Below, piece after piece: positions 9,474-16,493 of a DNA stretch of 32,429 nt. The stretch is from Candidatus Buchananbacteria bacterium CG10_big_fil_rev_8_21_14_0_10_42_9. Lineage in GTDB: Bacteria; Patescibacteriota; Patescibacteriia; Buchananbacterales; 21-14-0-10-42-9. Both the position numbers and the translations under genes were made by a program. Position 1 is the first letter of the stretch. Each line of letters starts with the position of its first letter. Location: assembly GCA_002773845.1 (NCBI GenBank), contig PEZZ01000012.1:1-32429 (forward strand), in the 5' to 3' direction. Below the pieces are notes generated by a model. The model was not told where the DNA came from. It was given only the letters and a program-made list of their open reading frames with translations, and made no database searches.

Positions 9474-9502
9474 TTGACATTTAGATCCAAATGCCGTATT
9501 CT
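9474..9502 (+). promoter_or_regulatory. Sigma70-type promoter of the GC-rich island gene
   Basis: Consensus -35 TTGACA (9474-9479) and -10 TATTCT (9497-9502) are spaced by 17 bp. The expected start is near 9509, giving a leader of about 65 nt before GTG 9575. The -35 is only 7 bp from the -35 of the divergent minus-strand promoter, so the two polymerase sites lie back to back and could compete. Confidence 0.78.
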
Positions 9503-9508
9503 TTTTTG

Positions 9509-9630
9509 TTCTTGTGTTCGCAATTGGGCGTTCGCAAGACATAGTTCTTTTAACATAGAAAGGAAGGTGCGCAAGTGCCTAATTCCGGTATTCTATTGGT
9601 CGCCAGAGATAAAGCGCCTTCCTTGGCGCT
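9509..9630 (+). promoter_or_regulatory. Structured leader with alternative hairpins that can hide the Shine-Dalgarno
   Basis: The Shine-Dalgarno AAGGAAGG (9560-9567) and the next three bases can pair with 9614-9624 (codons 14-17 of the gene): 11 consecutive pairs including one G-U. A second, mutually exclusive hairpin is AGCGCC (9613-9618) with GGCGCT (9625-9630), which would free the Shine-Dalgarno. Upstream, GTTCGCAA occurs twice (9516 and 9530), and CTTGTG (9511-9516) can pair with CGCAAG at 9533-9538 or at 9570-9575. This is pairing read by eye; I could not fold it or test covariation. It matches no riboswitch class I know. Confidence 0.45.
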
Positions 9631-10384
9631 GAGCAAGCTGGCGGCTGAGCTACAAAGTCGAGAAACAGCCGTCATAGCGTTTCTTGGCCATGGCAACCCA
9701 ATCATCGGAGCCCCCGATCAGATTGTGACGTCAGCCCGTAAGGCCACGGCAGTTGTCATCGGTGTATCCTCGAGCCCGAAGCTCTCGGCTCAGGAGACGC
9801 TCGCTGGCTACGCCGCCATTGAGGCTGGAGTGCCCCTCTACGTGTATTGTGACACCTACGGGTGCCACTGGCAGGTACCCACCAAACGCAACGGGCTTCG
9901 GGAGTTCGAACGCCTTCGCCCGCCGGTGAGCCAGGATGATCGCTGGGCATGGGTCGGCACCGTTACCCTTCCCCCACGCGATCCCTATCTGCACGTAGCG
10001 TCGTGCGCCCTAAAAGTTAAGGACGATGGCGTGGCCCAGCTCTGGACGATTGAGTACAACGATGAATGGCATGACGTCTGACGCTACACGGTGGAAGACG
10101 GCCAGATCACACAGCGTCAGTACCTTGACGCCATCGCGCCGGAGACGTACGGCATCGCCTTTAGCCGCCACGTCGCGCCCTGGTTCATCACGGGTGCAAG
10201 GTGTGAGCATGCTCGGGGAATCTACCGGGGCGACAAACTGGTTGTGCCGAATGTATGCGGTACCGGACTCGCCTTTCTGCATAACGGTGACCTGCTCGTC
10301 GTCGAGTACGGCCGCCACTACCCTGGCGCGATCAAAGGCCGTTCGTGCCGTATCAAGATCGTGCCCAGGGAGATGCTTCAGTAA
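9575..10384 (+). CDS. Unrecognised GC-rich gene, frame interrupted by an in-frame UGA (168 + 100 residues)
   Basis: I do not recognise this protein. GTG 9575 follows a strong Shine-Dalgarno (AGGAAGG, 7 nt spacing), rare in this window. The frame reads 168 codons to TGA 10079-10081 and continues in the same frame for 100 more codons to TAA 10384. The first part alternates hydrophobic strands and helices like a Rossmann-type fold (GILLVARDKAP, TAVIAFLGHG, AVVIGVSSSPKL, AAIEAGVPLYVYCDTYGC), loosely like the N-terminal half of GT-B glycosyltransferases. The second part (from RYTVEDGQ) has beta-rich character (GTGLAFLHNGDLLVVEYG) and no good start of its own: GTG 10091 lacks a Shine-Dalgarno. G+C is 40/60 in 9781-9840 and 39/60 in 10141-10200, against 21/60 in 10561-10620. 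Both halves look protein-like, so this is either one gene with a recent nonsense change or a readthrough gene. Horizontal origin is likely. Confidence 0.6.
10078..10120 (+). promoter_or_regulatory. Inverted repeat enclosing the in-frame UGA
   Basis: CTGACGCT (10078-10085) and AGCGTCAG (10113-10120) are a perfect 8-bp inverted repeat with a 27-nt loop. The UGA stop (10079-10081) lies in the 5' arm and is followed by C, a context known to favour readthrough. It could be a readthrough-stimulating RNA structure or a chance palindrome in a GC-rich gene. Confidence 0.4.
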
Positions 10385-10389
10385 TTTTT

Positions 10390-10453
10390 ACCCGGCGTGC
10401 GCCGGTGAGTAGCGTGTATGCTAAGACGCTTCTCATCGGCCCGCCGGGTTTTC
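10390..10453 (+). terminator. Long composite rho-independent terminator after the GC-rich gene
   Basis: The outer stem ACCCGGCG (10390-10397) pairs with CGCCGGGT (10442-10449). The middle stem GCCGGTGAG (10401-10409) pairs with CTCATCGGC (10432-10440) with one G-U. The inner stem AGCGT (10411-10415) pairs with ACGCT (10426-10430) around a 10-nt loop. The hairpin is followed by TTTTCCTTT. It begins 6 nt after the TAA at 10384 and insulates the sugar-transferase promoter just downstream. Confidence 0.85.
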
Positions 10454-10461
10454 CTTTATGC

Positions 10462-10490
10462 TTGAAAAATTATGGTAAAATCAGTATACT
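10462..10490 (+). promoter_or_regulatory. Sigma70-type promoter of the sugar-1-phosphate transferase
   Basis: -35 TTGAAA (10462-10467) and -10 TATACT (10485-10490) are spaced by 17 bp, with transcription expected from about 10497. This promoter overlaps the upstream in-frame ATG at 10472, so that ATG cannot be on this transcript and the start at 10532 is preferred. Confidence 0.75.
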
Positions 10491-10531
10491 CTAATGAGTT
10501 TGCCCCTCGGCTTAGCTTGGGGAATAAATTT

Positions 10532-11869
10532 ATGGGATTAAACGTTAGAAAATTTATTTTAATCATAGGAGACATCATTTTACTATATGTCTCTTTGTAT
10601 TTAGCGCTTACGGCAAGGTATTTTGTTACGCCAACTTCAGATGCTTGGTTACGGCATGTTTGGCCATTTACTATTGTATTTGCCATTTGGTTTTTAGTTT
10701 TATTTATTGATGAGTGGTATGATTTGCGCAAATACCAACAACAATCTAAATTTTATTACACCCTGACGCGAGACATGGTAATTAATGCGTTAATTGCCAC
10801 AGCTATTTTTTACTTTTTTGCCTATCGCTTTACAAACATTCGCCCGCAAACAATTTTAGTTATTGATGTTGTTATTTTTAGCCTGCTATTTACTTTATGG
10901 CGTCAATTTATAATCAGAATTACGAGAAACAAATTAGTTTTACGCAAAGCCATAATCATCGGTAAAAATGAAGAGACTGAAACCGTTAAAAACGAGCTAA
11001 ACTCTAAGTCTCACTTGGGCTATAAAATAATTGATTTGTTGGCGGTGGAAACGTTTGATTTTAAAACCCTAAAAAATTACATTCGCCAAAATAATATCGA
11101 CACTATAATCATGGCTAATGACGCCAGGGAAAATCCAGCTATTATTGAGGAAGTGTTTAAATGCTTGGATCAAAAACTAGCCATTCACAACCTAGACACG
11201 TTTTACGAAAACATCAGCAGTAAAATTCTAATCAACACTATCGGGCAACTGTGGTTTTTAGAAAATTTAAACGAACAAAGCAAGCAAGCCTTTGATTTGA
11301 TAAAACGTTTACTGGATATCATCTTAGCGGCTTTGCTTGGATCAATTACATTAATATTGTTACCCTTTATTGCCCTGGCCATTAAAGCTGACAGTCCCGG
11401 GCCAATTTTTTATAAACAAAAACGCCTTGGCAAAAACCAAAAAGAATTTGAAATTCTTAAGTTTAGATCAATGGTCGCTAACGCAGAAGCTAACGGCGCG
11501 GTTTGGTCAGCCAAAGACGATAAACGCATAACGCGGCTAGGTAAATTTATGCGCAAAACTAGGATTGATGAGTTGCCGCAACTGATTAATATCCTCAGAG
11601 GTGAAATGAGTTTTATCGGCCCGCGGCCGGAACGCCCGGAATTTTACCAAGAGTTAAGCAGTAAAGTGCCATTTTATAATGAACGCCACTTGGTAAAGCC
11701 GGGACTTACCGGCTGGGCTCAAGTCAATTTAGCGTATGACGCTTCAACTGAATACACAGGAGAAAAACTTCAATACGATTTATATTATATTAAAAACCGA
11801 TCCATTTTTTTGGATCTAGCCATTCTATTGCGCACAATTAAAACGATTATCTCCCGCGGCGGGCGGTAA
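10532..11869 (+). CDS. Polyprenyl-phosphate sugar-1-phosphate transferase (initiating, WbaP/WcaJ type)
   Basis: This enzyme starts glycan assembly by moving a sugar-1-phosphate from a nucleotide sugar onto undecaprenyl phosphate in the cytoplasmic membrane. From ATG 10532 it has 445 residues: four N-terminal hydrophobic helices, a nucleotide-binding-like middle region (AIIIGKNEETETVKNEL), another membrane helix, and the bacterial sugar transferase domain (PF02397) with KRLLDIILA, SPGPIFYKQKRLGKN, FEILKFRSM, TRIDELPQLINILRGEMSFIGPRPERP and KPGLTGWAQVN. A GGGGA run at 10519-10523 serves as Shine-Dalgarno 8 nt before ATG 10532; an alternative ATG at 10472 overlaps the promoter. It is the only plus-strand glycan gene and its stop abuts the stop of the convergent transketolase gene. 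The sugar specificity cannot be told from sequence. Confidence 0.93.
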   Translation: MGLNVRKFILIIGDIILLYVSLYLALTARYFVTPTSDAWLRHVWPFTIVFAIWFLVLFIDEWYDLRKYQQQSKFYYTLTRDMVINALIATAIFYFFAYRFTNIRPQTILVIDVVIFSLLFTLWRQFIIRITRNKLVLRKAIIIGKNEETETVKNELNSKSHLGYKIIDLLAVETFDFKTLKNYIRQNNIDTIIMANDARENPAIIEEVFKCLDQKLAIHNLDTFYENISSKILINTIGQLWFLENLNEQSKQAFDLIKRLLDIILAALLGSITLILLPFIALAIKADSPGPIFYKQKRLGKNQKEFEILKFRSMVANAEANGAVWSAKDDKRITRLGKFMRKTRIDELPQLINILRGEMSFIGPRPERPEFYQELSSKVPFYNERHLVKPGLTGWAQVNLAYDASTEYTGEKLQYDLYYIKNRSIFLDLAILLRTIKTIISRGGR

Positions 11870-13762
11870 CTAAGCTTTATTGTTTTTCTCAATTCTCCGA
11901 GCCAGCGATGCGGCATCGAGTTTATGATGTTCTAAAACCTCTTGATTACTGCCGCATTCAGGAACTTTATTTAAGCCAAAAGAAATAACCGGCTTATCAA
12001 GTTTCGCCGCAATCAAGCTTCCCTGCCCAAAGGTTGCGTAATGATTATCGAGAGTAAAGATTTGATTAAAATTTTGTGTTACCTCACGCAGCCACTTCGT
12101 ATTAACAACGTTAAGCCAAGGCAAGTTATATATCGCCGCGCTGACGCCTTTGCCATTAAGTAACTCGGCCGCTTTTACTGCTTCACTTAGCAATACCGGA
12201 CCATAAGCAAAAATCACTATATCAGTCCCATCTAAAATTTTTACACCTTGCCCGCGTACTAATTTGTAGCCTGCCGGAAGTTCAAACGGTGTCTCAACTG
12301 GCACACTAACCATGCGAATATACGTACTAAGATCGTTTTCTTTAACTGCCCACCGCAACGCCATCTGAGTTTCTTTCTCGCTACTAGGCTCAACCAAAGT
12401 TAACCCCGGCACAGACCCTAAGGCCGATATATCCCGGACTGACTGGTGTGAATGCCCGGGGCCGCCAGGCAAAAGTCCAGCCAATGAACCGACGTAGATT
12501 ATTTTAGTTTCTTCAGTCGCATTGTTGTATATATGTTCATTTGGCCGCGTTGATAAAAAACAAGCAAAAGAGTGCACCACCGGCAATTTGCCGCCACGCG
12601 CCAGACCTCCAGCCACAGATACCATATCTTGTTCGGCGATACCGCATTCCAAAAACCTGTCGGGAAATTCTTTTTTAAATGAAATTTGACCGGTGTCTTT
12701 CATCAAATCCCCGTCAAGGACAACTATTTCATCGTGTTCTTTGCCCAGCGCGGCTAACTCACTTTCATAGGCTGAAATTAATCTTTGAGGATGTTGTATT
12801 TCCGCGTTTGGGCTAATTTCATGTTCCTCATACTTTAATTTTTCCAATCCCAATTTAATAAGCGCTCCATTAACTCGTTTGGCTAACTCATCCCAAATTT
12901 TTTGGTAATCTTCTTGCGCGGGTGCGCCGGCGTGGAAATTGTATAACTCATCTTCGCTAGTATGCTGCTTGGGTTCAGTTATGCTACTCCCCTTACCTTT
13001 TACCGTGTCGGCAATAATGACCTGAGGTTTGTCCTTGGTTTGTTTTGCCTGTTCAATCGCCTGGGAAAATTCATGCAGGTCGTGCCCGTCGACCCTAAAC
13101 ACTGCCCAACCAAAGGCTTTAAATTTTGACTCCAAGTCACCTAAATCGCTGACATGTTTAATTTCAATGTCGGATTGTAGTTTATTATGATCAATAATCA
13201 CAGTAATCTCAGACATTTTATGGTTTACCGCCGGCTGTAAAGACTCCCAAATTTGGCCTTCTTGCAATTCGCCATCTCCCGTCATGACATAAAATCTTCC
13301 GGCCTTTCTCTCAAGACGCCTGGCATGTGCCAGCCCGCGCGCTTTAGAAATTCCCATGCCGAGCGAACCAGTGTTAAATGCAATATATGGCGTGTGAATA
13401 TCTGGATGTCCGGGCAGGCCGCCTAAACGTCGTAATTGATGAATTTTTTCATAGTCTAAATACCCTAACCCAATCAGCGCAGCATACAATCCTGGCGCAT
13501 CATGGCCTTTGGAAGAAAAAAAAGTGTCTGACTCTTGCTCATTTGGCTGATTTGGATTTTTCATAACATTTGTCCAAAGCCATACCACAATATCTAAGCT
13601 TGAAAAACTCGAGCCTAAATGACCAGAGCCAGCCTCCATTATCATAGACAGCGTATTAATTCTAAAAATATCGGCCAATAAAGCCGCCCGTGAGAATCGG
13701 TCATTAACCTGCCTGACAACTCTCTCAATTTCTTTTTTCGGTATAAAACGTAGTACGGGCAT
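11870..13762 (-). CDS. tkt: Transketolase (single chain)
   Basis: This thiamine-diphosphate enzyme transfers two-carbon ketol units between sugar phosphates. It has 630 residues, near the 620-670 of full-length transketolases, with both halves fused. Visible are GSGHLGSSFSSLD (His48), SKGHDAPGLY (84-93), the ThDP motif beginning GDGELQEGQ (162) with N193 in DHNKLQ, and catalytic Glu377 in ECGIAEQDM at the start of the pyrimidine-binding half. It lies 3 nt after the KdsC-type phosphatase stop, as the last gene of the long glycan operon. It could supply sugar phosphates for the keto-deoxy acid made by the neighbours or be ordinary pentose-phosphate housekeeping. Its position inside the glycan operon favours the first, without proof. 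Confidence 0.92.
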   Translation of the reverse strand: MPVLRFIPKKEIERVVRQVNDRFSRAALLADIFRINTLSMIMEAGSGHLGSSFSSLDIVVWLWTNVMKNPNQPNEQESDTFFSSKGHDAPGLYAALIGLGYLDYEKIHQLRRLGGLPGHPDIHTPYIAFNTGSLGMGISKARGLAHARRLERKAGRFYVMTGDGELQEGQIWESLQPAVNHKMSEITVIIDHNKLQSDIEIKHVSDLGDLESKFKAFGWAVFRVDGHDLHEFSQAIEQAKQTKDKPQVIIADTVKGKGSSITEPKQHTSEDELYNFHAGAPAQEDYQKIWDELAKRVNGALIKLGLEKLKYEEHEISPNAEIQHPQRLISAYESELAALGKEHDEIVVLDGDLMKDTGQISFKKEFPDRFLECGIAEQDMVSVAGGLARGGKLPVVHSFACFLSTRPNEHIYNNATEETKIIYVGSLAGLLPGGPGHSHQSVRDISALGSVPGLTLVEPSSEKETQMALRWAVKENDLSTYIRMVSVPVETPFELPAGYKLVRGQGVKILDGTDIVIFAYGPVLLSEAVKAAELLNGKGVSAAIYNLPWLNVVNTKWLREVTQNFNQIFTLDNHYATFGQGSLIAAKLDKPVISFGLNKVPECGSNQEVLEHHKLDAASLARRIEKNNKA

Positions 13763-13765
13763 AGG

Positions 13766-14281
13766 TTAGTACGTCAAAGGTTTGTTCTGTGCGGATAAAA
13801 TAAGATCTGCCACTTCTCTTACGACATGCTCTCCCCTTTTTCTCTTAGTAATATATTGACATGATTTTTTAACAACCTCGGGAGCATCAAAAACAGTAAT
13901 CGCTAAGCCAACCGCTGGGAAAACTTTGATATCATTAACATCGTCCCCCATGTATATAACCTCGTCGGAGGACAAATCCTTTTCTTTCATAATACGCCGC
14001 AAGATATCAAGCTTGCCTTCGCTATTATGTATCCCTTGCCAGCAATTAATCCCTAACTTTTTACATCTAGCACTCACGACTGGGTTTTCCTCTTTGGATA
14101 AAACAATTATTTCAATGCCTGCCTTTTTTAATAGCTCAATTCCCATACCGTCAATCCGGCTAGCCCGAACCGACTCCTTACCATCTTGATCAACGTATAC
14201 ATAGCCATCAGTAAAGATACCGTCGAAATCCAAAGCGAGTAATTTAATGCGTAGCAACTTATCTTTGATTTCCGGTTCCAT
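13766..14281 (-). CDS. KdsC-type HAD phosphatase (ulosonate / acylneuraminate phosphate phosphatase)
   Basis: This is a small HAD phosphatase of 171 residues, typical of the cap-less KdsC family that removes phosphate from Kdo-8-phosphate, Kdn-9-phosphate or N-acylneuraminate-9-phosphate. Nucleophile Asp18 and acid/base Asp20 lie in LALDFDGIFTDG, motif II in IIVLSKEE, and motif IV in YMGDDVNDIKVFPAVGLAI. The C-terminal tail (KRKRGEHVVREVADLIL) is the KdsC hallmark. It stands 12 nt after the aldehyde dehydrogenase and 3 nt before transketolase. A phosphatase here implies that the NeuB in the same cluster makes a phosphorylated nine- or eight-carbon product. The exact substrate is not readable. 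Confidence 0.9.
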   Translation of the reverse strand: MEPEIKDKLLRIKLLALDFDGIFTDGYVYVDQDGKESVRASRIDGMGIELLKKAGIEIIVLSKEENPVVSARCKKLGINCWQGIHNSEGKLDILRRIMKEKDLSSDEVIYMGDDVNDIKVFPAVGLAITVFDAPEVVKKSCQYITKRKRGEHVVREVADLILSAQNKPLTY

Positions 14282-14293
14282 AATTATGGTAAA

Positions 14294-15733
14294 TTAATCA
14301 TCAAAACTAACTTGCTTCAAATCCGAATAAAAATTCATCGCTTGCCAACCAGTTTCTTTCCAACCATTGCCGGATAAACCTAAGCCGCCAAATGGTGTAT
14401 GGGGCTCCGAGCCGTGAGTTGGTCCATTGACTCTGGCAACGCCCGCGATGTAACGTTTTATAAACGTCATGCCCTTTTTTAGATCACTAGTGTGGATTGC
14501 GCCTGTTAGCTTATAATCAGCGTCGTTAGCTAGATTTATAGCCTCATCAAAATCATTGGCCTGATACAAAATAACAACCGGGCCAAAAACCTCTGCCTTT
14601 GATATTTTATCGTTGGGTCCCACATTTTCCAAAACAGTCGGTTCCATAAAAAAGCCAGGGCGGTCAATTCTTTTACCGCCACATAAAAGGGTCGCACCCT
14701 TTCGCACGGCCTCCTCAACCGATAATAAAATCTCATCCAATCTTCTCTGGTTTATAATCGCTCCTAAATCATCACTATTGCCAGTGCCTGATTTCAAGGA
14801 TTTAACCTTGGCCAAATACATCTCCTTAAACTGATCATACACTTCACGCATCACAATAACGCGACTACCTGACGCACATCGCTGTCCGGTGTCAATAAAA
14901 CCTGAACCTACCGCCGCCTCGACAGCCTTTTCCAAATTAGCATCATCACAAATAATAATTGGATTTTTTCCGCCGGCTTCCACCATGGTTTTTGTCAGGC
15001 GGTCAGCCGAAGCTTTAATAATAGTTTGAGCGGTCGCAACTGACCCCGTAAAGCTTACAAACTGAACCCGCTTGTCAGTAACTAATGGTGTGCCAATATC
15101 ACTGCCTTTACCCTGAACCACATTGTATACTCCTTGTGGCAGACCAGCTTCTTTCAAAATTTTACCGAACCAAACCGCAATGTAGGGCGTATCTTCATGA
15201 GATTTTAAAACGATAGTATTGCCACAAAGTAGCGCCGGGAAAACTTTTGATGCAATGCCGGCTAAGGGATTATTAAACGGCGTAATTAAAACACCTGGTC
15301 CAAGACTTTGCCTAATCATTTGAACTCGCCTTTTTGCCACAGAGCTTTTTAGCACTTCAACTTCATCAAACCTATCGGCCTGGCTAGCCCAAAATTGTCC
15401 CATTTTTACCGCCCAGTTAACTTCCCCAAGAGAAATTATTTCCGACTTGCCTGACTCTAAAGATATTATCTCGGCTGCGGCCCTGCTCTTTTGCTCTAAA
15501 AGGTTTGCCGCCTGGGCGACTAAATCAGCCCTTTGAGCAGTATTTGAGTTTGACCAATTTGGATAAGATTGGCTAGCGGCTTGTATGGCTAAATCAATAT
15601 CATTGGTATCACCGGCAATAACTCTAGATAAAACTTCCCCGCTGGCAGGACTAAATTTATTGAAATAAGCTCCCGATTCGCCAGCGGTCTCTTTGCCGGC
15701 AATCCAGTGAACTATTTCGGATGGATAAGTCAT
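14294..15733 (-). CDS. NAD(P)-dependent aldehyde dehydrogenase
   Basis: This enzyme oxidises an aldehyde to a carboxylate. It has 479 residues, the usual size. Catalytic residues are visible: Asn154 in TPFNNP, Lys177 in VLKSHEDTP, Glu252 in MVEAGGKNP and nucleophile Cys286 in GQRCASGSRV, with EVFGPVV and PFGGLGLSGNG near the C-terminus. It lies 4 nt after the CMP-sugar synthetase and 12 nt before the KdsC phosphatase. An aldehyde dehydrogenase inside a nonulosonate cluster is unusual. It might oxidise a sugar aldehyde to an aldonic or uronic acid, or act on a glycolaldehyde-like fragment linked to transketolase chemistry. Both are inferences. Confidence 0.92.
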   Translation of the reverse strand: MTYPSEIVHWIAGKETAGESGAYFNKFSPASGEVLSRVIAGDTNDIDLAIQAASQSYPNWSNSNTAQRADLVAQAANLLEQKSRAAAEIISLESGKSEIISLGEVNWAVKMGQFWASQADRFDEVEVLKSSVAKRRVQMIRQSLGPGVLITPFNNPLAGIASKVFPALLCGNTIVLKSHEDTPYIAVWFGKILKEAGLPQGVYNVVQGKGSDIGTPLVTDKRVQFVSFTGSVATAQTIIKASADRLTKTMVEAGGKNPIIICDDANLEKAVEAAVGSGFIDTGQRCASGSRVIVMREVYDQFKEMYLAKVKSLKSGTGNSDDLGAIINQRRLDEILLSVEEAVRKGATLLCGGKRIDRPGFFMEPTVLENVGPNDKISKAEVFGPVVILYQANDFDEAINLANDADYKLTGAIHTSDLKKGMTFIKRYIAGVARVNGPTHGSEPHTPFGGLGLSGNGWKETGWQAMNFYSDLKQVSFDD

Positions 15734-15737
15734 ATCT

Positions 15738-16493
15738 TTATTGATGTTTAAAAGGCTGTTTATTTACTTTCGGCAATGCTACATCACCTGTTCGTATCAT
15801 TTTTTCTAACCACTCCCAATCAGATTTGTAATCAACGGCAAAGCCTTCATAGCCTTCAGTTAAAAAAGGGCCTAAAATTTTACCTTCTCGCGTGTTGTAT
15901 TTATCAACTACTTTGGTCCAAGCCATCTCTAAGCTACTATTCTGCACATAAACCTTTGGTAACGCTTGGTATTGCCCAGCATGCCAAGCCACTTCCAAAT
16001 GATCTTGATTCAAAAGCGGTTTCATGGTCTCACCTTCAATTATCCACATCTTGCCCGGGTGTTGCTTGCAAAGTTCTACCGCTCTTAAAGAATCAATCTT
16101 TTGATTATTGATAAACTCCTGATACGCTCGCCGGATTGTATCTGCTGATCTAAACGGGCTGGTTGGGCGAAGGATAGCAAAAATATCATACTTTTCTTCT
16201 ATATTTTCAAGCGCGTGCTTAATCCATTCAATGTCAGGCGAAGTTGAATTTGCAAATTCTTGGGGCCTTAAAAAAGGTGCGTCCGCGCCATAATAAATAG
16301 CGATTTTTTGGATAATCTCAGAGTCAGTCGAAACAACAATTCTGTCAAACAAACCGCTTGCTTGCGCCGCGCTAATAGTATACGCAATCATTGGATGCGA
16401 ATTAAGTGGCCGAATGTTTTTATCCTTAACTCGTTTTGAACCAGCTCGGGCGGGAATTAATCCAATAATTTTATATTTTTTTTGATCAGGCAT
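15738..16493 (-). CDS. CMP-nonulosonic acid synthetase (NeuA/PtmB-like cytidylyltransferase)
   Basis: This enzyme activates a 2-keto-3-deoxy sugar acid with CTP to the CMP-sugar used by glycosyltransferases. It has 251 residues. The CTP-binding P-loop-like motif IPARAGSKRVKDKNI (13-27), the VVSTDSEII strand and LRPTSPFRS are those of NeuA/PtmB/LegF enzymes. VYVQNSSLEMAW and GFAVDYKSDWEW toward the C-terminus resemble the PtmB/CMP-legionaminic type. The start overlaps the stop of the preceding gene by 8 nt. With NeuB, SDR and KdsC in the same run, the substrate is likely the product of the first NeuB after dephosphorylation. It could also be a Kdn- or Leg-like acid. Confidence 0.9.
   Translation of the reverse strand: MPDQKKYKIIGLIPARAGSKRVKDKNIRPLNSHPMIAYTISAAQASGLFDRIVVSTDSEIIQKIAIYYGADAPFLRPQEFANSTSPDIEWIKHALENIEEKYDIFAILRPTSPFRSADTIRRAYQEFINNQKIDSLRAVELCKQHPGKMWIIEGETMKPLLNQDHLEVAWHAGQYQALPKVYVQNSSLEMAWTKVVDKYNTREGKILGPFLTEGYEGFAVDYKSDWEWLEKMIRTGDVALPKVNKQPFKHQ

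Noticed and set aside
9428-9574. N-terminal extension of the O-antigen-ligase protein to a TTG at 9574
   Set aside because: The extension contains both divergent promoters and the predicted transcript start is downstream of it; the typical membrane-protein N-terminus begins at ATG 9427.
9731-10318. Minus-strand open frames inside the GC-rich island (for example 9731-9994 and 10010-10318)
   Set aside because: High G+C lowers stop frequency on the opposite strand; these frames have no Shine-Dalgarno, no family pattern, and overlap the better-supported plus-strand gene.
9575-10384. UGA read as glycine (genetic code 25, as in Gracilibacteria/Absconditabacteria)
   Set aside because: UGA ends carA, the ligase, GT2, the 505-residue glycosyltransferase and the MocA protein in ATGA overlaps at plausible protein ends, so the host uses UGA as a stop.
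10390-10453. Integron attC-like recombination site after the GC-rich gene
   Set aside because: The palindrome is followed by a T-run and lacks the RYYYAAC and GTTRRRY core sites; a terminator explains it better, and the gene has its own promoter, unlike integron cassettes.
10472-10531. Longer start for the sugar-1-phosphate transferase at ATG 10472
   Set aside because: A TTGAAA-17-TATACT promoter overlaps it and the transcript would start after it; ATG 10532 has a G-rich Shine-Dalgarno and begins the first hydrophobic helix region.
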